Part shown: positions 7,546 to 10,333 of the stretch, one piece after another | Numbering within the stretch: position 1 is the first letter of the stretch | Layout of the letters: each line of letters opens with the position of its first letter | NCBI GenBank assembly: GCA_034436375.1 | Contig: DAOTVS010000074.1 | Coordinates: forward strand, 1 to 10,333 | From: DAOTVS01 sp034436375 | GTDB taxonomy: Bacteria > Chloroflexota > Anaerolineae > SpSt-313 | Direction of reading: 5' to 3' | DNA length: 10,333 nucleotides | The notes under the pieces: generated by a model | What the model saw: only the letters and a program-made list of their open reading frames with translations | What the model was told of the DNA's origin: nothing | The model's database searches: none | Program-made: the position numbers and the translations under genes

Positions 7546-8205
7546 ATGCGCGTACTGATAGTCGGCGGCGGCCGCACCGGCTCGGAGTTGGCCCGGCTAC
7601 TCATCCAGGAAAGCCACGAGGTCACGATTATCGAGCAGCGGCCTGAAATCGTCGCCCGTCTGCACAAGGAAGTGCCATCGGCCACCATTGTGGCCGGTGA
7701 CGGTTGTGAGCCTGCGGTGCTGGAAAAGGCCGCGATACGCAAGGCCGAGATTGTGGCAGCGGTCACCGGTCACGACGAGGATAACCTGGTCGTCTGTCTG
7801 CTGGCCAAGCAAGAGTTCCGGGTCCGGCGCACGCTGGGGCGCGTCAACAATCCCAAAAACGAGTGGCTCTTTACGGCCGACATGGGTGTGGATGTACACG
7901 TCTCACAGGCGCATATCATGTCTACCCTCATGCGCGAGGAAATGTCCACCCTGGCCATGGCCGTCCTCCTGCACCTGCACCAGGGTGAGGAGGTATTGGT
8001 AGAGGATATCGTCGCACCCGGCGCCAGGGCAGCCGGCCGCGCCATCCGCGAGCTTCATCTGCCGGAAAACGCGGTCTTGGTCGCAATCATGCGCAACGAC
8101 AAGGTGGTCATTCCGCGCGGCAACGTCGTTCTGCAAGCCAATGATCATGTGCTGGCGCTGACCCGGGCCTCAGAGCGCGCCCAGTTGGCCGAGGCCCTGA
8201 GTTAA
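7546..8205 (+). CDS. TrkA/RCK-family NAD-binding K+ transport regulator (second of pair)
   Basis: A 219-residue protein with the same single-module architecture as its upstream neighbour, but strongly diverged. It begins MRVLIVGGGRTG (GxGxxG at 7-12) with E30 in the nucleotide-ribose position, followed by DGCEPAVLEKAAIRKAEIVAAVTGHDEDN, typical of the TrkA-N domain. A TrkA-C domain covers ~147-210 (EEVLVEDIV, IRELHLPENAVLVAIMR, VLQANDHVLAL). The start follows GGAGG with good spacing and lies 14 bp after the previous stop, so the two RCK genes are co-transcribed and may form a hetero-oligomer: two single modules in place of the two-module TrkA of enterobacteria. That pairing is an inference from adjacency. 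A hairpin terminator follows the stop codon. Confidence 0.92.
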   Translation: MRVLIVGGGRTGSELARLLIQESHEVTIIEQRPEIVARLHKEVPSATIVAGDGCEPAVLEKAAIRKAEIVAAVTGHDEDNLVVCLLAKQEFRVRRTLGRVNNPKNEWLFTADMGVDVHVSQAHIMSTLMREEMSTLAMAVLLHLHQGEEVLVEDIVAPGARAAGRAIRELHLPENAVLVAIMRNDKVVIPRGNVVLQANDHVLALTRASERAQLAEALS

Positions 8206-8229
8206 CGGTCAGCTATCGGCTCTGATACC

Positions 8230-8273
8230 AGCGATCTCCCACGGGCTGGCAGGTCTGTGTGAGATTGCTTTTT
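8230..8273 (+). terminator. Intrinsic terminator of the channel-ATPase-RCK operon
   Basis: The left arm 8230-8242 (AGCGATCTCCCAC) pairs with 8257-8269 (GTGTGAGATTGCT) at 12 of 13 positions, counting one G-U pair. The loop is 14 nt and a run of five T (8269-8273) follows. It lies 25 bp after the stop of the second RCK gene and just touches the end of the convergent protease gene. The T run is only on the plus-strand side, so it acts on the plus-strand operon. Confidence 0.65.
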
Positions 8274-9513
8274 ACCGCAGCTCACGGCCAATCGCTTTCC
8301 CCAAGAGCGAGGCGGCGCTCAGCAGGCACCCCGCTGGAGGTGGGGGCGGCACAGGGGCCTCGACCGGCGGCCCCTGTTCACCCTGATAGGCGCGTAAAGC
8401 ATCGGCCAGCCCCGCCCCCTGGGCATAGGGGCTCAGTTTGAGGTCGATAGCGGCGCTCTTGAGTCGCTCTTTGATATCGGGCGCACGCAGGTCGGGAAAG
8501 GCTTCCACCAGCAGCGCCGCCAGGCCTGCGGCCAGCGGCGTGGCCATGCTGGTGCCCGAGGCACAGGTGTAGTATTCGTCGACAGGGCTCCCCATTTTGG
8601 TGCCGGCGGCGCGACACGAGGTAATGGTGACCCCCGGCAACAACAGATCGGGCTTGGCCCGGCCATCGCGGGTGGGCCCGCGGGAGGAAAACTCGGCTAC
8701 CTGCCGGTCCAGCGTGCAGGCGCCAACGGTGATCACCTGACGTGCCGCCCCCGGCGAGCCAATGCTATAGTTGCCGGGCCCCTCATTGCCCGCTGCCACA
8801 CAGACGACGATCCCTTTGGCCATGATCGTGTCACAGGCGTAAGAGAGGGCATCGGTGCCGTCGGAACTGCCCGCATTGCCCAGCGAGAGGTTCACCACGT
8901 GTACCGATTGCTCGGCCGCCCATTCCAGGCCCGCAATCACCGTGCTCGTCATGCCGCTGCCGTCGCTGCGCAGCACTTTGGCAGCGCAGAGCTCGGCCTC
9001 CGGCGCCACCCCACGGTATCTCCCGCCGCTGGCTGCCCCTGACCCGGCGACTATCCCCGCCACATGGGTGCCGTGGCCGTGACCATCGTTGGGTCCCTCG
9101 CCCGTAAAGTCGGCGCTCGCTGTCACCCGCCCCTGCAGATCAGGATGATTGGCGTCGATCCCCGTATCGACAATCGCCACGCGCACCCCGTGCCCCTTGG
9201 GTCCCTCGAACCACACTGCCGGTGCATGAATATAGGGCACGGCTTTGTCCAGATGGACCCGCACCGGCAGGTCGGGCCAGATGTGGTCCACAGCCGGATC
9301 CTGCTCCAGGTTGTAGAGGCCGGCAGCCGTCACACGCGCGGCCACAAAGGGCAACACGCGATAGTGTCGTTGGGGCGCGACGCCATCGAGCCCCTGCACA
9401 CGCGCCACGCGGTCCGCACTGGGCCGGTAGCTCACAATCACCGGCACCTCGCTGCCCGCCGTCGCCAACGGCTCTAACGAAAAGCCCGACCATATCTTGT
9501 TTCGGGAAACCAC
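8272..9513 (-). CDS. Subtilisin-like serine protease (peptidase family S8)
   Basis: A 413-residue protease with the full S8 triad: D116 in VAIVDTGID, H147 in GHGTHVAG and S322 in SGTSMATP, plus oxyanion-hole N243 in AAGNEGPG. Residues ~22-95 (PVIVSYRP to LPVRVHLDK) resemble an I9-type inhibitory propeptide. After the catalytic domain (~105-375) come a proline-rich linker (PVEAPVPPPPPAG) and a short tail. There is no hydrophobic signal peptide at the N-terminus, so the enzyme may be intracellular (AprX-like) or exported by another route. GTG at 9513 is chosen as start because GGAGGAGG lies six bases upstream; a TTG at 9540 would put that ribosome site inside the gene. It is convergent with the RCK operon. 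Substrate specificity cannot be read from the sequence. Confidence 0.93.
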   Translation of the reverse strand: MVSRNKIWSGFSLEPLATAGSEVPVIVSYRPSADRVARVQGLDGVAPQRHYRVLPFVAARVTAAGLYNLEQDPAVDHIWPDLPVRVHLDKAVPYIHAPAVWFEGPKGHGVRVAIVDTGIDANHPDLQGRVTASADFTGEGPNDGHGHGTHVAGIVAGSGAASGGRYRGVAPEAELCAAKVLRSDGSGMTSTVIAGLEWAAEQSVHVVNLSLGNAGSSDGTDALSYACDTIMAKGIVVCVAAGNEGPGNYSIGSPGAARQVITVGACTLDRQVAEFSSRGPTRDGRAKPDLLLPGVTITSCRAAGTKMGSPVDEYYTCASGTSMATPLAAGLAALLVEAFPDLRAPDIKERLKSAAIDLKLSPYAQGAGLADALRAYQGEQGPPVEAPVPPPPPAGCLLSAASLLGKAIGRELR

Positions 9514-9519
9514 GCCAAG

Positions 9520-9527
9520 CCTCCTCC
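9520..9527 (-). promoter_or_regulatory. Ribosome binding site fixing the GTG start of the S8 protease
   Basis: Minus-strand GGAGGAGG (plus-strand CCTCCTCC) lies six bases upstream of GTG 9513-9511. It is the strongest Shine-Dalgarno match in this stretch and argues for GTG over the upstream in-frame TTG at 9540. Confidence 0.7.
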
Positions 9528-9639
9528 GGCCAGGCCCCAATCATCGGCGCTGGCTCTTCGTGATGCTCTGCAAATGGTCGCCCGTGCCCCATGCGCTCCT
9601 TCGAGAGTGCACGGCCGGCGCCTGTCTCGCGGGGCTCAA

Positions 9640-9734
9640 GCCGCCGCGCTGAAAGTGCCAAGCCCCCTCCAGGGGGCTAATCAGCCCGTCAGGCTTTGTA
9701 TTCTCAGCCTGATAGCTTCCAGCTGACAGGCGGC
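9640..9734. repeat. Possible three-way-junction structure with two back-to-back hairpins
   Basis: Hairpin 1: AGCCCCCT (9661-9668) pairs with AGGGGGCT (9671-9678). Hairpin 2: TCAGGCT (9689-9695) pairs with AGCCTGA (9706-9712). Both are enclosed by GCCGCC (9640-9645) pairing with GGCGGC (9729-9734), with a possible inner extension GCTGAA (9648-9653) against TTCCAGC (9717-9723), which has one bulge. The pairings are exact as read. Whether this is an RNA leader of the protease, a REP-like palindromic element or a decayed insertion-sequence end is unknown. Confidence 0.4.
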
Positions 9735-9757
9735 CCAGTTCCCCAGGACAACATGGC

Positions 9758-9807
9758 CTAAAAAGCAGAGCCCCCAGGCGAACCTTCATCGGTTCGCCTG
9801 GGGGCTC
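9758..9807 (-). terminator. Strong intrinsic terminator of the small membrane protein gene
   Basis: A perfect 17-bp inverted repeat (9768-9784 with 9791-9807) encloses a 6-nt loop (TTCATC on the plus strand). Read on the minus strand, the stem is followed by TGCTTTTTAGG. The T run is on this side only and the hairpin begins 27 bp after the stop of the gene at 9835-10068, so it terminates that minus-strand gene and insulates the protease from it. Confidence 0.85.
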
Positions 9808-9834
9808 ACTGAGGATATCCGGGCTGCCCCGGGC

Positions 9835-10068
9835 CTAGATGTGGACAAAGAAAGTGAGCACAACGCCGAGAGCGATGAGGAACACGAACAAGATCATCAC
9901 CGGCACGAGCATGCCCAACATGCGTTGGCCCCAGCTTGGACCACTTTTGGTCGCTTTGGCGGCGGCTTGTGCCCTGGCCTTCTGTGGGTGCTTGATCTTT
10001 TCATAGAAATGGTAGGCCGTGGGACCGACGAAAACCGCCGCCAGGAGGATTGCGATCAGGAATTCCAC
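9835..10068 (-). CDS. Small two-helix membrane protein of unknown function
   Basis: A 77-residue protein I do not recognise. An N-terminal hydrophobic helix (~3-19, FLIAILLAAVFVGPTAY) is followed by a basic, Ala/Lys-rich stretch (HPQKARAQAAAKATKSG) and a second, longer hydrophobic helix (~51-75, GMLVPVMILFVFLIALGVV). Two helices joined by a positively charged loop suggest a hairpin in the cytoplasmic membrane with the loop inside. The ATG at 10068 has GGAG just upstream, a promoter-like pair lies ~60 bp upstream, and a very strong terminator follows. Together these indicate a genuine, independently transcribed small gene rather than a chance frame. Confidence 0.7.
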   Translation of the reverse strand: MEFLIAILLAAVFVGPTAYHFYEKIKHPQKARAQAAAKATKSGPSWGQRMLGMLVPVMILFVFLIALGVVLTFFVHI

Positions 10069-10125
10069 ATCTCACTCCATTCTGAGCCCCGGTGAGGCCC
10101 CCTGCCCCACCCAAACACACCTGGC

Positions 10126-10155
10126 ATTGTACACAGAATCGGCCCATTCGCGCAA
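10126..10155 (-). promoter_or_regulatory. Predicted promoter of the small membrane protein gene
   Basis: On the minus strand TTGCGC (plus-strand GCGCAA, 10150-10155) and TACAAT (plus-strand ATTGTA, 10126-10131) are separated by 18 bp. Initiation near 10119 would give a leader of about 50 nt. The -10 box differs from consensus at one base; the -35 shares only TTG, so the call is tentative. Confidence 0.4.
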
Positions 10156-10287
10156 ATGGCCGGTATCCGGGATTGCCCGACACACCGATTTCTCTGCCGG
10201 GAATCGATCGGCGGAAATCTGCCTGCCGATTTGCCGGGTTAGGGGCTACGCAACTGCCCGGCTATGGGCCTTTAGGGGCGTGGAGTG
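10156..10287. other. Non-coding stretch with short repeats
   Basis: No gene is supported here. A motif occurs twice in slightly different form: CCGATTTCTCTGCCGGG (10185-10201) and CCGATTTGCCGGG (10226-10238). An imperfect hairpin can be drawn from 10187-10199 with 10209-10219 (GATTTC..GCCG against CGGC..GAAATC). Their significance is uncertain. Confidence 0.3.
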
Positions 10288-10333
10288 CTGTCGATTGCTT
10301 TGCCGCTCTGCAGAGCGGCAAAGCAATCGACAG
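10288..10333. repeat. Perfect 46-bp palindrome at the window edge
   Basis: Bases 10288-10310 (CTGTCGATTGC to CGCTCTG) are followed directly by their exact reverse complement, 10311-10333, with no loop bases. The palindrome is cut by the end of the window, so its true length is unknown. It could be a terminator stem, a mobile-element end or a fold-back assembly artefact. Confidence 0.85.

Larger units (their letters stand above)
9514..9834. other. Non-coding region between protease and small membrane protein
   Basis: No convincing gene is present in these 321 bases; the open frames here have no recognisable family features. The stretch holds the protease ribosome site, a set of nested hairpins (9640-9734) and the terminator of the upstream minus-strand gene (9758-9807). 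The protease promoter should lie here, but no clear -35/-10 pair was found. Confidence 0.6.

Noticed and set aside
9640..9734. TPP riboswitch suggested by minus-strand GGCTGAGA
   Set aside because: The rest of the conserved TPP core is absent and the motif is part of a simple hairpin.
9541..9789. 82-residue minus-strand open frame in the protease leader
   Set aside because: It runs through the terminator T tract and the nested hairpins and has no family-like composition.
10185..10238. CRISPR-like array from the two CCGATTT..TGCCGGG motifs
   Set aside because: Only two short, unequal copies, with no regular spacer or further repeats.

Overview
This is a GC-rich bacterial window. The strong GGAGG-type ribosome binding sites, the gene families and the tight same-strand spacing would suit a Chloroflexota (Anaerolineae-like) genome or metagenome bin. 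That placement is an inference from gene content; no marker gene in the window settles it.

Layout: (1) positions 1-842 (+) hold the C-terminal part of a P-type cation ATPase whose start lies upstream of the window. (2) Convergent to it, 864-3323 (-) encodes a YfhO-like polytopic membrane protein with its own promoter (exact TATAAT -10 box). (3) Divergent from that gene is a four-gene + strand cluster, 3483-8205: a truncated voltage-gated-channel-like protein lacking a usable selectivity filter and S6, a complete P-type ATPase closely resembling the Na+,K+-ATPase (P2C) and Ca2+-ATPase (P2A) classes, and two consecutive single-module TrkA/RCK nucleotide-binding proteins. The cluster closes with a hairpin terminator at 8230-8273. 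(4) 8272-9513 (-) encodes a subtilisin-like (S8) protease with all catalytic residues and no evident signal peptide. (5) 9514-9834 is non-coding. It contains a possible three-way-junction structure made of two back-to-back hairpins, and a very strong intrinsic terminator for the next gene. (6) 9835-10068 (-) encodes a small two-helix membrane protein with a plausible promoter. (7) The last 265 bases are non-coding and end in a perfect 46-bp palindrome that runs exactly to the window edge.

The unifying theme is monovalent-cation homeostasis: two related Na,K-type pumps, a channel remnant and two RCK regulators in one transcription unit. RCK proteins normally gate TrkH/KtrB-type or K+ channel membrane subunits. 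No intact channel or TrkH/KtrB gene is visible here, so the partner of the RCK pair is an open question: a distant Trk subunit, the ancestral intact channel, or conceivably the pump itself.
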